NCBI GenBank assembly: GCA_964550985.1
Contig: CAZKBM010000002.1
Coordinates: 1-64,000, forward strand
Source of the DNA: JAAYCI01 sp964550985
GTDB taxonomy: Bacteria > Bacillota > Clostridia > Oscillospirales > Ruminococcaceae
Direction: 5' to 3'
Length of the DNA stretch: 64,000 nucleotides
The position numbers and the translations under genes were made by a program. Positions 40,908 to 49,969 of this stretch are shown here, in pieces. Position 1 is the first letter of the stretch, and each line of letters opens with the position of its first letter. The notes below the pieces were generated by a model. That model was not told where the DNA came from, did no database searches, and saw nothing but the letters and a program-made list of their open reading frames with translations.

Positions 40908-42737
40908 ATGAGTAAAATTGTAGGTATCGACCTTGGCACCACCAATAGCTGCATCGCGGTTATGGAGGGCGGCGACGCCGTCGTAATCCCCAACGCCGAA
41001 GGCGGCCGCACCACCCCCTCTGTAGTGGGCTTTACCAAGGATGGCGAGCGCCTGGTTGGCCAGGTTGCCAAACGGCAGGCCATCACAAACCCTGACCGCA
41101 CCATTTCCTCTATCAAGCGCGCCATGGGCACCAGCGAAAAGGTGGAAATTGACGGCAAAAAATACACCCCGCAAGAAATTTCGGCCATGATTCTCTCCAA
41201 ACTAAAAGCCGACGCCGAAAGCTATCTGGGCGAAAAGGTGACCGACGCTGTTATCACCGTGCCCGCCTATTTTAGCGATAGCCAGCGCCAGGCCACAAAA
41301 GACGCCGGGGCCATTGCAGGCCTGAACGTAAAGCGCATCATCAACGAGCCCACCGCCGCAGCCCTGGCCTACGGCATGGATAAGCAAGCCGACCAAAAAA
41401 TTATGGTGTATGACCTGGGCGGCGGCACCTTCGACGTCTCCATCATTGAGATGGGCGAGGGCGTAACCGAGGTGCTCTCCACCGCGGGCGACACCCGCCT
41501 GGGCGGCGACGACTTTGACCAAAAGGTGATTGACTGGCTGGCCGATGAGTTTAAAAAAGAGAATGGCATTGACCTGCGTGACGACAAAATGGCCGCACAG
41601 CGCTTGAAAGAGGCCGCTGAAAAGGCAAAAATAGAACTCTCAGGCGTCACCAGCACCCAAATCAACCTCCCGTTTATCACCGCCGACGCCTCGGGCCCCA
41701 AACATCTGGACACCGCCCTCACCCGCGCCAAATTTAACGAGTTGACCTCTGATTTGGTAGAACGCACCATGGGCCCCGTAAAACGCGCCCTCAAGGACGC
41801 GGGCCTTGAGCCCTCGGGCCTGAACCGTGTGCTTTTGGTGGGTGGCTCCACCCGCGTGCCCGCCGTGCAGGAGGCCGTAAAAGAGTACATGAAGCTCGAA
41901 CCCTCCAAGGACATCAACCCCGACGAGTGCGTGGCGCTGGGCGCTTCCATCCAGGGCGGCGTTTTGGGCGGCGACGTGAAGGGCCTACTGCTTTTAGACG
42001 TAACACCGCTTTCTTTGGGCATTGAGACCATGGGCGGTGTCTGCACCAAAATCATTGAGCGCAACACCACCATCCCCACAAAGAAAAGCCAAATCTTCTC
42101 CACCGCGGCCGATAACCAGCCCAGTGTTGAGGTAAACGTGCTGCAGGGCGAGCGCGAGATGTCTAAGGACAACAAAAAACTGGGTACCTTCCACCTGGAC
42201 GGCATCCCCTCGGCCCCGCGCGGCGTACCCCAAATTGAAGTCACCTTTGATATTGACGCCAACGGCATTGTGGCCGTATCGGCCAAGGACCTTGGCACCG
42301 GCAAAGAACAAAGCATCACCATTACGGCCTCTACCAACATGAGCAAAGACGACGTGGAAAAAGCCGTGAAAGAGGCCGAGCAGTACGCCGAAGAGGACCG
42401 CAAACTCAAAGAAAAAATTGAAATTCGCAACAGCGCCGACCAGATGGTGTACCAGACAGAAAAAACCATCACCGACCTGGGCGACAAGTTGAGCGAGGGT
42501 GACAAGAGCGAACTGAACGACAAAAAGGCCGCCCTGAAAACCGCCTTGGAGGGCGAAGACCTGGACGCCATTAAGGCAAAACAGGAAGAACTGCAAAAGC
42601 TGCTTTACGAAATCAGCAGCAAAATTTACCAGCAGAGCGGCGGGGCCGACGCCCAGGCCGCCGAGGATATGAACGCCGCTGAAAAAGCCGGGGAAGAGGA
42701 CGTAATTGACGCCGACTTCACCGAAGTGGACGAATAA
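40908..42737 (+). CDS. dnaK: chaperone protein DnaK (Hsp70)
   Basis: 609-aa Hsp70. The ATPase domain starts GIDLGTTNSCIAVMEGG and lacks the ~24-residue insertion of Gram-negative members, as in Firmicutes. The YDLGGGTFDVSI and LLVGGSTRVPAVQ phosphate motifs, the linker LLLLDVTPLSLGIE and an acidic C-terminus (EEDVIDADFTEVDE) are all present. Strong SD AAAGGAGAAAG. Confidence 0.98.
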   Translation: MSKIVGIDLGTTNSCIAVMEGGDAVVIPNAEGGRTTPSVVGFTKDGERLVGQVAKRQAITNPDRTISSIKRAMGTSEKVEIDGKKYTPQEISAMILSKLKADAESYLGEKVTDAVITVPAYFSDSQRQATKDAGAIAGLNVKRIINEPTAAALAYGMDKQADQKIMVYDLGGGTFDVSIIEMGEGVTEVLSTAGDTRLGGDDFDQKVIDWLADEFKKENGIDLRDDKMAAQRLKEAAEKAKIELSGVTSTQINLPFITADASGPKHLDTALTRAKFNELTSDLVERTMGPVKRALKDAGLEPSGLNRVLLVGGSTRVPAVQEAVKEYMKLEPSKDINPDECVALGASIQGGVLGGDVKGLLLLDVTPLSLGIETMGGVCTKIIERNTTIPTKKSQIFSTAADNQPSVEVNVLQGEREMSKDNKKLGTFHLDGIPSAPRGVPQIEVTFDIDANGIVAVSAKDLGTGKEQSITITASTNMSKDDVEKAVKEAEQYAEEDRKLKEKIEIRNSADQMVYQTEKTITDLGDKLSEGDKSELNDKKAALKTALEGEDLDAIKAKQEELQKLLYEISSKIYQQSGGADAQAAEDMNAAEKAGEEDVIDADFTEVDE

Positions 42738-42760
42738 TTGTACTGCGGATAACCGGCAGC

Positions 42761-42806
42761 AAAAAGGGATGCAGGGCGGCAGGCTATGCGGCTCTGCGCC
42801 CTTTTT
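42761..42806 (+). terminator. hairpin with T-run between dnaK and dnaJ
   Basis: AAAAAGGG (42761-42768) pairs with CCCTTTTT (42799-42806), enclosing a GC-rich inner stem (GCAG/CTGC). It resembles a terminator, so dnaJ may be transcribed less than dnaK or the hairpin may stabilise the dnaK mRNA 3' end. Confidence 0.6.
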
Positions 42807-42908
42807 CGCCCGTTCGGGTATAGGCACGTGGGAGGGGCACACCTTCCCACAAAGCATTTACATAACGATATTTGGGGAGAGCCCCAAAGAGAGAAAGGGT
42901 GAGGGCGA

Positions 42909-44123
42909 TTGGCCGAAAAGCGGGACTATTATGAGGTCCTGGGCGTTGCAAAAGACGCCAGCGACGCCGATATCAAAAAGGCCTACCACAAAAAGGCCAA
43001 GAAATACCATCCCGATTTAAACCCCGGAGACAAGGACTCCGAGGCGAAGTTCAAGGAGGCCAACGAGGCCTACGAGGTGCTGAGCGACAAGGACAAAAAG
43101 CAGCGCTATGACCAATTTGGCCATGCCGGCGTGGACCCCAGCTATGGCGCAGGCCCCGGCGGCGCGGGCGGCTTTGGCGGCTTTGGAGGCGGGTTTGGAG
43201 GCGCGGGCGGCGGTGCCACCGTGGATTTTGGCGATATTTTTGAGACCTTTTTTGGCGGCGGCTTTGGCGGCGGGGGCGGTTTTGGCCGCCAGCAGCGCAA
43301 CCCCAACGCCCCGCGCAAGGGCGCCGATATCCGCGTGAGCCTAGTACTTAGCTTTATGGAGGCCGTACACGGCGTTACCAAAACCATCAATATTACCCGG
43401 CAAGATACCTGTACCGAATGCAGTGGCAGCGGGGCCGAAAAGGGCACCACCCCCGAAACCTGTACCGAGTGTGGGGGCACGGGCTTTGTGGTGGCCAGCA
43501 AGCGCACAGCCTTTGGCACCATGCAGGAGAGCCGCCCCTGCGCCCGCTGTGGCGGCAAGGGTAAAATGATTAAAAACCCCTGCAGCAAATGCCATGGCTC
43601 AGGCCGCATGGGCATACCCAAAAAAATAGAGCTGAAAATACCCGCAGGTGTAGACGACGACCAAAATGTGGTGCAGCGCGGCATGGGCGACGCCGGCCTG
43701 AACGGCGGCCCCGCGGGCGATCTCATCGTCATCATCACCGTGCGGCCCGACGCCATGTTTGAGCGCGACCACTACGACGTATATGTCAACATCCCCATCA
43801 CCTTTAGCCAGGCTGTAATGGGGGCCAAGGTGGTGGTGCCCACCATAGACGGCAAGGTGGAATATGCCGTGCCCGAGGGCACCCAAAGCGGCAAAACCTT
43901 CCGGCTGAAAAACAAGGGCATTCCCTACGTGAATGGCCGGGGCCGGGGCGACCAATACGTGCGGGTGACCATTGAGATACCCAAAAAGCTAACCAAGGCA
44001 CAAAAAGACGCCCTGAACAAGTTTGAAAACACCATGAAAGATGACAATTACGAAAACCGCAAAAGCTTTTTTAAGGGCATGAAAGACCGTTTCAGCGGCG
44101 GGGATGGTGAGAGTTCTTTCTAG
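42909..44123 (+). CDS. dnaJ: chaperone protein DnaJ (Hsp40)
   Basis: 404 aa from a TTG start (GGGTGAGGGCGATTG). The J-domain has the HPD-related segment KKYHPDLNPGD, then a Gly/Phe-rich stretch with many GGFGG repeats (about residues 75-125), four zinc-finger CxxCxGxG motifs (CTECSGSG, CTECGGTG, CARCGGKG, CSKCHGSG) and the C-terminal substrate-binding domain. It stimulates DnaK ATPase. The Gly/Phe-rich region is longer than average. Confidence 0.97.
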   Translation: MAEKRDYYEVLGVAKDASDADIKKAYHKKAKKYHPDLNPGDKDSEAKFKEANEAYEVLSDKDKKQRYDQFGHAGVDPSYGAGPGGAGGFGGFGGGFGGAGGGATVDFGDIFETFFGGGFGGGGGFGRQQRNPNAPRKGADIRVSLVLSFMEAVHGVTKTINITRQDTCTECSGSGAEKGTTPETCTECGGTGFVVASKRTAFGTMQESRPCARCGGKGKMIKNPCSKCHGSGRMGIPKKIELKIPAGVDDDQNVVQRGMGDAGLNGGPAGDLIVIITVRPDAMFERDHYDVYVNIPITFSQAVMGAKVVVPTIDGKVEYAVPEGTQSGKTFRLKNKGIPYVNGRGRGDQYVRVTIEIPKKLTKAQKDALNKFENTMKDDNYENRKSFFKGMKDRFSGGDGESSF

Positions 44124-44246
44124 TGGCGCTGACATAGAACCCCACGTATATACCAAAATTGTAAATATAAGCGCTATCTCTCTTGTTTATAGCACAGCAC
44201 AAGCTTGCAGCCGCACGCAGTAATGTGCACTTTTTTCGGCAGGCTG

Positions 44247-44288
44247 AAGTGGTAAGCCCAAAAACCATGGGGCTTGCCACTTTTATTT
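44247..44288. terminator. terminator between dnaJ and the DUF2716-like gene
   Basis: AAGTGGTAAGCCC pairs with GGGCTTGCCACTT around a short loop, followed by TTATTTGTATTTC. It can serve both converging genes. Confidence 0.7.
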
Positions 44289-44834
44289 GTATTTCCTGTA
44301 CACTCCGTAGGCGGCTTCAAATTCCCGCAGCGCCTTTTCGCCAAATACGCACATCTCTTTCCGCCAAGGATGCCCCAAAAAGCCCCAGGTATAATCTTGC
44401 GCCAAAAAAAAGTGATAATCACCATCTGGGTAAAAGCTTGGATAATAGGCTCGGTAACTCATCCAGCCCAACGTACCCACCGGCGCATTTTCATAGGGCA
44501 CCTCTTCAAATTCTTCGTTGGGCGGCTCGCGTTGCGGCCACATATGAAAAGAACTATGTTGCCAGTCCAGCGCAATCAAATACGAACCCTCCGGGCACAA
44601 TCGACGGCATATCTCCAGCATGGTTTCCTCAAAGCCCCGCCATAGCGCCTGCCTTCCTTTTCCTATCATCCACGCCAGGTCATAAGTCTCGTGCCGCACA
44701 TCGGTATGAAACACAAAGGGGCGTTCCTCTGCGTTCGGGTCACTGTTCGGGGTAAAATCCACAAGTTCATCCAGCCTGCCCCAGGCGGCAGAATGTTCCG
44801 CATCTGAAAGTACCACAAACTGCTTTTCTCCCAT
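44283..44834 (-). CDS. DUF2716-like protein of unknown function
   Basis: 183 aa, soluble, aromatic-rich. The motif pattern matches what I recall of DUF2716: an N-terminal LSDAEHSAAWGRLDELVDF, SYLIALDWQHSSFHMWP in the middle, SYRAYYPSFYPDGDYHFFLAQDY and the GFLGHPWRKEMCVFG block near the C-terminus. Such proteins occur in Firmicutes, often as polymorphic accessory genes. The gene stands alone and runs tail-to-tail into dnaJ. The function is unknown. Confidence 0.6.
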   Translation of the reverse strand: MGEKQFVVLSDAEHSAAWGRLDELVDFTPNSDPNAEERPFVFHTDVRHETYDLAWMIGKGRQALWRGFEETMLEICRRLCPEGSYLIALDWQHSSFHMWPQREPPNEEFEEVPYENAPVGTLGWMSYRAYYPSFYPDGDYHFFLAQDYTWGFLGHPWRKEMCVFGEKALREFEAAYGVYRKYK

Positions 44835-44937
44835 GGCACAACCCCCTATTTTCTGCTATTAAACATTCATAACAAAGGCAGGGCAGGCTTATGGCAAGCA
44901 TAACCCAAAGTGCCATTTTTTTACATTTTATGCCTGT

Positions 44938-45918
44938 TTATATCCCCACGTAAAGCTTCACAATTTGCTCTGTTTCTCTCTCTACATACAGCCATATCTG
45001 CACATCATCTTTACCAAAAACAAGCACTTCACAGCCCAGTAGCCCCAGGTGGGCCAGTTCCGCCTCTATTGGTAGCGGCTCGTATCCCTTTCCCCGCAAT
45101 ATTTCCTCTGCTCTTTCTCGGCTACTTGTTAGGGAGATACCATACACATTTTCATCGAAATAACATATATTGTATAGGGCAAGACCTGTCATTCGGTACT
45201 GTGTTCCCCCGGCCTCGCTGGGCGAAAAGTACTGTGTCAGGTTTCTATCCTCCCGCACCAAAAAGCGTCCGTTTACCTCCCTGTGCTTGTCTATCTCCCG
45301 CAAAGTGTCCAAAAACTGGTAATGGTATTCTCCCCAGTCGCTCCCGCGGTTCAGCGCCCGCAACTCGTTTTCGGTACGCTCCTCTTTCGTGCCGCCCTGC
45401 GCGTGTAAGGCTTGGCTGGGAAAGAAGGGCTGTTCCAGCACTTCGCGGCCCACCGCCTCATTCACCAGCACAACCAGTTCCTTCCACACCCCCGGGTATC
45501 CCGCCGCACCAAAGGCAGAATGGTACCCATTTTTCTCATCGTGTACCGTTATTTCCCAAAGAAGTTCAAAGGGGTCATAGTCCTCACCGGGGTTTTCGGG
45601 GCTTAGCCCCTCTGTTGCCAGGGCCCGCCAGTTGGCCAGTACCAAATCTATCAAGGCCTGATGCGGGCCCAAAGGGGCTGGTTCTTCCTCGTCAACCTGT
45701 ACCATATTTTCAGCAAAGTTGAACAGCAGTGTAACACCCTTGAGGCGGTCATAATACCGTATCTCCAGGGTGGCAATGCTTTTTGGGGAGGTAGCGTCCC
45801 AGTAATAGGCCTCTTTGTCTGCACTGGTGGATGCAAAAACAGGCGGTTCACCGGCCAATAACAGGGCCAAAAGCAAACAACCCAAAACAGGCCCTATTTT
45901 TGAAACACGCGTCCTCAT
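44938..45918 (-). CDS. exported protein of unknown function
   Basis: 326 aa. An N-terminal signal (VSKIGPVLGCLLLALLLAG) suggests secretion or anchoring. The middle is acidic and aromatic-rich (DPFELLWEITVHDEKNGYHSAF) and I do not recognise a family. The last ~70 residues (YGISLTSSRERAEEILRGKGY, later VQIWLYVERE) resemble the C-terminus of the neighbouring lipoprotein. ATG 45918 follows GGAGGAGAGG. It is 13 bp downstream of that lipoprotein gene and probably cotranscribed. Confidence 0.6.
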   Translation of the reverse strand: MRTRVSKIGPVLGCLLLALLLAGEPPVFASTSADKEAYYWDATSPKSIATLEIRYYDRLKGVTLLFNFAENMVQVDEEEPAPLGPHQALIDLVLANWRALATEGLSPENPGEDYDPFELLWEITVHDEKNGYHSAFGAAGYPGVWKELVVLVNEAVGREVLEQPFFPSQALHAQGGTKEERTENELRALNRGSDWGEYHYQFLDTLREIDKHREVNGRFLVREDRNLTQYFSPSEAGGTQYRMTGLALYNICYFDENVYGISLTSSRERAEEILRGKGYEPLPIEAELAHLGLLGCEVLVFGKDDVQIWLYVERETEQIVKLYVGI

Positions 45919-45931
45919 GCCTCTCCTCCGT

Positions 45932-46516
45932 TTACCAAGCGCCATCTATTTCGGATGGCGGGGTTTCGGGGTCATACAGGCCAACGCCAACAGCCACCAC
46001 AGCATCGCTTCCGGGCTGCAATGTCAAGCTCACGGTGATGTCCTGTTTTTGAAACTGAATTCTGTCCTCCTCTTGGTACAGGCCGCCAAACGCCAGAAGG
46101 CTAGGCGCGGCATAACCGGCCTCTTCCAGCAGTTGCCGGGCCCGTCCGGCGGCCATGCCAACTTTCACTCCATACACGTGGTAGCCGCCGCCTTCAATAC
46201 CCACATGGCCTAAGCGGGCCACTTGGGCGTTATGCGGATAGGGCAAAAAGTAACCGGTTAGATGCTCGTCCACCCAAATCATCTCGGGGTTATATTCAAG
46301 GCCCGGCGTGTAGTTACCACCATTGGTACTGGATTCCTCAAAAAACACCAAAGGCCCCAAATCACTTTGCTGGTTTAACAGCACGGCCTCTTTTTCAGTT
46401 TCTGTATAATGCGCAGGGTCAATTTCCGGCGGGGCACTGTTGGGTACCGCCGTGCAAGCCCCAAAAACAGCTAAAAAAACCCCTTGGGCGCACAGCAGTG
46501 CCAATGTCTTTTTCAT
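45932..46516 (-). CDS. lipoprotein of unknown function
   Basis: 194 aa with a lipoprotein signal; the lipobox FGAC places Cys at about residue 21. The C-terminal part (VYGVKVGMAAGRARQLLEEAGY, then ITVSLTLQPG) aligns by eye with that of the downstream exported protein. No known family was recognised. It is the first gene of a two-gene set. Confidence 0.6.
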   Translation of the reverse strand: MKKTLALLCAQGVFLAVFGACTAVPNSAPPEIDPAHYTETEKEAVLLNQQSDLGPLVFFEESSTNGGNYTPGLEYNPEMIWVDEHLTGYFLPYPHNAQVARLGHVGIEGGGYHVYGVKVGMAAGRARQLLEEAGYAAPSLLAFGGLYQEEDRIQFQKQDITVSLTLQPGSDAVVAVGVGLYDPETPPSEIDGAW

Positions 46517-46561
46517 CCTACACCTCAGCGGGCCCCTTTGCTTTTCGCTCTTTTCATCTCT

Positions 46562-47710
46562 TTATATATCGGTATCACAAAGGCACTGCATCTTACCCCC
46601 GGCGTTCATGCAAATGGGCGTTACGTTGTTGCGGGTTAGGCGCACCATCTCTTTCAGGCGCTTTTTCTCGTCTGGCATATACAATATAAAGGCCACCCCC
46701 TCACGCTTGGCACGGCCTGTACGGCCAATGCGGTGGGTGTAATACTCGTTGGAAGGGGGCAAATCATAGTTGAACACCGCGTCAACATCCTCAACATCTA
46801 TGCCGCGCGCGGCCACGTCGGTGGCTATCAGCACCCGTAGTTTCCCCTCTTTGAAACGGCCCATAATCTGGTTGCGCTCAGCCTGAGAAAGGTCCCCGTG
46901 CAGGCAATCCACATCAAAATGCAAGCGGGCCAACTGGTTTGCCAGCATGGCCGTTGTATATTTCGTGTTGCAAAACACCATCACCCGCTCATATTCGCCC
47001 CCCACAATCAGGGCGGCAAGGTCGGGCAGCTTATTGCGGCCGGTGGTCTCCAGCGAATACTGGGTAATCTTGGGCTGCGAGGCCTCCACGGGCTGCACGG
47101 TAATCTCCACGGCGTCGCGCTGGTACAGCCAGCCTATGTCCATCACCTCACGGCTGATGGTGGCCGAAAACATCCCCAGTTGCTTTTTGTTTTTCAGGCT
47201 ATCCAAAATGCGGCGCACATCTTTGTAAAAGCCCATGTCCAGCATCTCGTCGGCCTCGTCCAGCACCACGCGGGTCACGGTATCAAGCCTAACGGTACGG
47301 CGCTTCATATGGTCCAAAAGGCGGCCGGGGGTGGCCACAATAATTTGGGGCCCCTTTTGCAGTTGGTCAAACTGTTTGGTTATGGCCTGCCCACCATAGA
47401 CGCAGGCAATGCGCACCTCGGGCAAAAAATGGGCCAAGTCCCGCAAATCTTCCGTTATCTGCCGGGCAAGCTCCCGCGTGGGGGCCAAAATTAAAGCCTG
47501 GGTTTTATCACTGGCACGGTTTAAATCCACAAGCAGGGGTATGCCAAACGCGCAGGTTTTGCCCGTTCCGGTGGGGGCTTTGGCAATTACATCCTTGCCC
47601 TCCAGCATGGGGGCAATGGCTTTCTCCTGCACCTCTGTCAACTCTTCAAAGCCCATGCGCTCAACGGCGCGGCGTATTTCGGCGGGCAGGTTCATCTCGC
47701 TATACAACAT
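46562..47710 (-). CDS. DEAD-box RNA helicase (short, RhlE/CshA-like)
   Basis: 382 aa with Q-motif (FEELTEVQEKAIAPML), Walker A APTGTGKT, PTRELARQI, DEAD (VVLDEADEMLDMG), SAT and the HRIGRTGRAKREG motif VI. Unlike the longer helicase at 55523, it has almost no C-terminal tail (only ~40 residues after motif VI). It probably unwinds structured mRNA or assists ribosome assembly. Its leader (about 47711-47870) contains repeated GAACC-type motifs. Confidence 0.92.
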   Translation of the reverse strand: MLYSEMNLPAEIRRAVERMGFEELTEVQEKAIAPMLEGKDVIAKAPTGTGKTCAFGIPLLVDLNRASDKTQALILAPTRELARQITEDLRDLAHFLPEVRIACVYGGQAITKQFDQLQKGPQIIVATPGRLLDHMKRRTVRLDTVTRVVLDEADEMLDMGFYKDVRRILDSLKNKKQLGMFSATISREVMDIGWLYQRDAVEITVQPVEASQPKITQYSLETTGRNKLPDLAALIVGGEYERVMVFCNTKYTTAMLANQLARLHFDVDCLHGDLSQAERNQIMGRFKEGKLRVLIATDVAARGIDVEDVDAVFNYDLPPSNEYYTHRIGRTGRAKREGVAFILYMPDEKKRLKEMVRLTRNNVTPICMNAGGKMQCLCDTDI

Positions 47711-47870
47711 ATAGAACGATTCCTCTCTCTGGCTGCTGGGGGTTTTGGGGTACCCGTGGTTGCTGTGAATTGCTTGGGATTGCTGTGGGCTCCTATAGTA
47801 CCTGCGGGTTCTTGTGGTTCTCTTGGTTCTCGGAGTTCTTAAGGGGGCGTTGGGGTTAATCTTTTACCCA
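47711..47870 (-). promoter_or_regulatory. leader of the short DEAD-box helicase with GAACC-type repeats
   Basis: On the minus strand the region reads as purine/C-rich sequence with repeated AAGAACTCC/GAGAACCAA/GAGAACCAC/AAGAACCCG units and later AGCAATCCC/AGCAATTCA/AGCAACCAC units. No obvious -10/-35 boxes were found, and only weak secondary structure is expected. Confidence 0.4.
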
Positions 47871-47891
47871 AAAACGGTATGGCCCCTCGTT

Positions 47892-49577
47892 TTACAAAAA
47901 GGCCACTAAGGTCATAATACCCACCAGGCACAGGTATAAAATCATGCCCACATTGGCAATACAAATGCGGCCAAACCCTTTTCTTTTTGGCCTTGGGGCC
48001 GCATAGGGGGGCGGGTTGCCGTAATAAGCGGCGGGCAGGGGGGCCTGCCATGGAACCTGCTGCCGTGCATCATCGGGCCGCCAGGGTACGGCGGGGGCGG
48101 GTTGCCAGGGAGGGGGGGGGGCCATTGCCGGTGGCGCTGCCTGCTGCCCGGGGGGGCCCCCCGGCCCGGGGTATGCATAATAGTAGGGGGGCTGTGGCGC
48201 GCCGTAGCCATAGGGGCCCTGCTGTACAGGGCCTGGGTATCCACCCATGGCTACGCCGCCATAGGGCTGGGCATAGGCCGGTGGCACGGGCGGGGCCACC
48301 CCCTGCGAATGCCTTATCGGCGGCGGGCGGTGGTAAGCCTCTACCGGGGCGGGCTGGGTGGGCGCAGTATGGCTGGGGGCTGTAAAACCTGGCGAAGCCG
48401 CCCCGGGGTATTGCGCCCCCTCATACGCCCCAGGGTAGTTCTGCCCATACGCCTGCCCTTGGCCTTGGTTTTGCGCCTGGGTGTAGCCCTGCCCATACGC
48501 CTGACCGTAGCTCTGGCCAAAAGCTCTGTCATAGCCTTGGTGGTATACCTGGCTGTAATCTTCTTGGCTGTGCGCCTGGGTGTAGCCCTGGCCATGCTGG
48601 CCATAGCCCTGGGCGTAAGCATAGGGCGCATGGGCGCCGGGCATTGGGCCCGCGGGCCCCCATGCGCCGTTTGCCCCATACCCGCCATAGGCGGCTTCAC
48701 CACTGGGCGGCTGGGCGGCTTGTTCCCACAAATTGCTGCGCGGCGGCTTATAGGGCCAGCCGGGTTCAGCCGGGGGCTGTAACTGTTTTAGCACCTTGCG
48801 TATGCTCAGGCCAAACACAACAGCCGCACCGGCAATCAGGGCAAACTCTCCAATCACCACACCCATAACTGCCGCATCGCCCAGTTCCATCAGGGCGGGC
48901 ACCACGGTCATGCCCAGGGTATTCAGCAAAAAATGCAGGGCGATGGGCACCCATATACTGCCCGTGCGCAGGTACAGGTAGGCAAACAGCATGCCCACCA
49001 CCATGGCATAACCTATTTGGTTTACATTGGCATGGAAGAGGCCAAAGCACAGGCCGCTGAGCACAATATAAATTTTATCCCCGCCCCCGCGCAGCTTGCG
49101 CCGCAACATGTAGCGGAACAAAAATTCCTCGCCCAAGGCCGGTACAACAGCCCCAAACAAAATGCTTTGCAGTGGCCCGCCTGTGTTTGCCAAGGCGTCT
49201 ATTCCATCCGTATAGGTGCTGCCACGCAGCATATCAATTAGGCTAACCAAAATATTGGTTACCATGCTAATGGCATAGGTGGCCCCCAGGCAAAACACAA
49301 GAGCCATTAGATATTTGCCTATCCCAAAAGGTTTTTTCTCCCTCGGGGCCTCCTGGCCATCCGGCGCCAGGCGCAAAATAAGCAGATACACCGGGGCTGC
49401 CAGCAAATAAAGCGGCGCGTCATTTAAAATCCATATGCCCCAGTCGCTCTCCAAAAATGTGGGCGCAAAACTTTGCAGCAACATCGAAAGAACAAACATC
49501 GAGCCAATCCACACCAGCATCATGGCAAACAGGGCCAGGCCGATGACGGAACATACTTTTTTGGGGGAACGGGCCAT
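47892..49577 (-). CDS. CPBP-family intramembrane metalloprotease with Gly/Gln/Tyr-rich tail
   Basis: 561 aa from ATG 49577 (AAGGAGAAAA upstream). Residues 1-260 hold about eight membrane spans with the CPBP/Abi motifs: EEFLFRYMLRR (catalytic Glu pair), FHANVNQ and HFLLNTLG. A ~230-residue cytoplasmic region follows, very rich in Gly, Gln, Tyr, Pro and Ala, with repeated QGYGQ/QAYGQ units, and the protein ends with a basic segment and one more span (RICIANVGMILYLCLVGIMTLVAF). CPBP proteins process prenylated proteins or protect against bacteriocins in Firmicutes; the long low-complexity tail is unusual. Confidence 0.85.
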   Translation of the reverse strand: MARSPKKVCSVIGLALFAMMLVWIGSMFVLSMLLQSFAPTFLESDWGIWILNDAPLYLLAAPVYLLILRLAPDGQEAPREKKPFGIGKYLMALVFCLGATYAISMVTNILVSLIDMLRGSTYTDGIDALANTGGPLQSILFGAVVPALGEEFLFRYMLRRKLRGGGDKIYIVLSGLCFGLFHANVNQIGYAMVVGMLFAYLYLRTGSIWVPIALHFLLNTLGMTVVPALMELGDAAVMGVVIGEFALIAGAAVVFGLSIRKVLKQLQPPAEPGWPYKPPRSNLWEQAAQPPSGEAAYGGYGANGAWGPAGPMPGAHAPYAYAQGYGQHGQGYTQAHSQEDYSQVYHQGYDRAFGQSYGQAYGQGYTQAQNQGQGQAYGQNYPGAYEGAQYPGAASPGFTAPSHTAPTQPAPVEAYHRPPPIRHSQGVAPPVPPAYAQPYGGVAMGGYPGPVQQGPYGYGAPQPPYYYAYPGPGGPPGQQAAPPAMAPPPPWQPAPAVPWRPDDARQQVPWQAPLPAAYYGNPPPYAAPRPKRKGFGRICIANVGMILYLCLVGIMTLVAFL

Positions 49578-49633
49578 TTTTTCTCCTTCTTGTAAAACCA
49601 TGCAAAATAACTGCCTATTGGCAGAATTGAGAG

Positions 49634-49846
49634 TAATACTAATTCTGAGTAAAAACTCTATCAAATTTTTACTCTGATGTTGCAGCAAAATACGCTGCAA
49701 CGCGTCATCTCCGCGCCAAGCGCCTCGCTTCGCTCGGTTGCGCTACGAAACAGCGCTGCGGCGCTAGTTATGTAAAATTTCTGTTATCGCGAAGCATCCC
49801 CTTGCGGGAAAAATAAAGTGAAGTTTTTAACGAAATTTAGGATAAA
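49634..49846 (+). repeat. dispersed repeat B, copy B2
   Basis: A close match to B1: left hairpin, GC-rich core (49703-49771) and right hairpin, with a 25-bp insertion (CGCGAAGCATCCCCTTGCGG) inside the right hairpin. It lies between the divergently used AraC terminator and the CPBP gene start. No gene occurs in 49578-49969. Confidence 0.85.
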
Positions 49847-49903
49847 ACGAAGAAACGCCAGAACGCTATATAGTATAGCATAAAACCCGCAAAAAGAAAA
49901 GCG

Positions 49904-49930
49904 CCCCCGCATGTATAAAGCGCGGGGGCT
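49904..49930 (-). terminator. terminator of the AraC-type regulator gene
   Basis: GCCCCCGC / GCGGGGGC stem; read on the minus strand it is followed by CTTTTCTTTTTG. Confidence 0.7.
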
Positions 49931-49969
49931 ATATGGCAACCGGCGAGGGGCAAACGCCGCCTGCGGCCA

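Noticed and set aside
41369..42571. Long open frame on the minus strand across dnaK
   Set aside because: It is an opposite-strand shadow of the highly conserved dnaK gene, without SD or known family, common in GC-rich genes with biased codons.
49435..49677. 80-codon plus-strand frame across the CPBP start and repeat B2
   Set aside because: It overlaps the N-terminal coding region of CPBP in the wrong strand and ends in the repeat.
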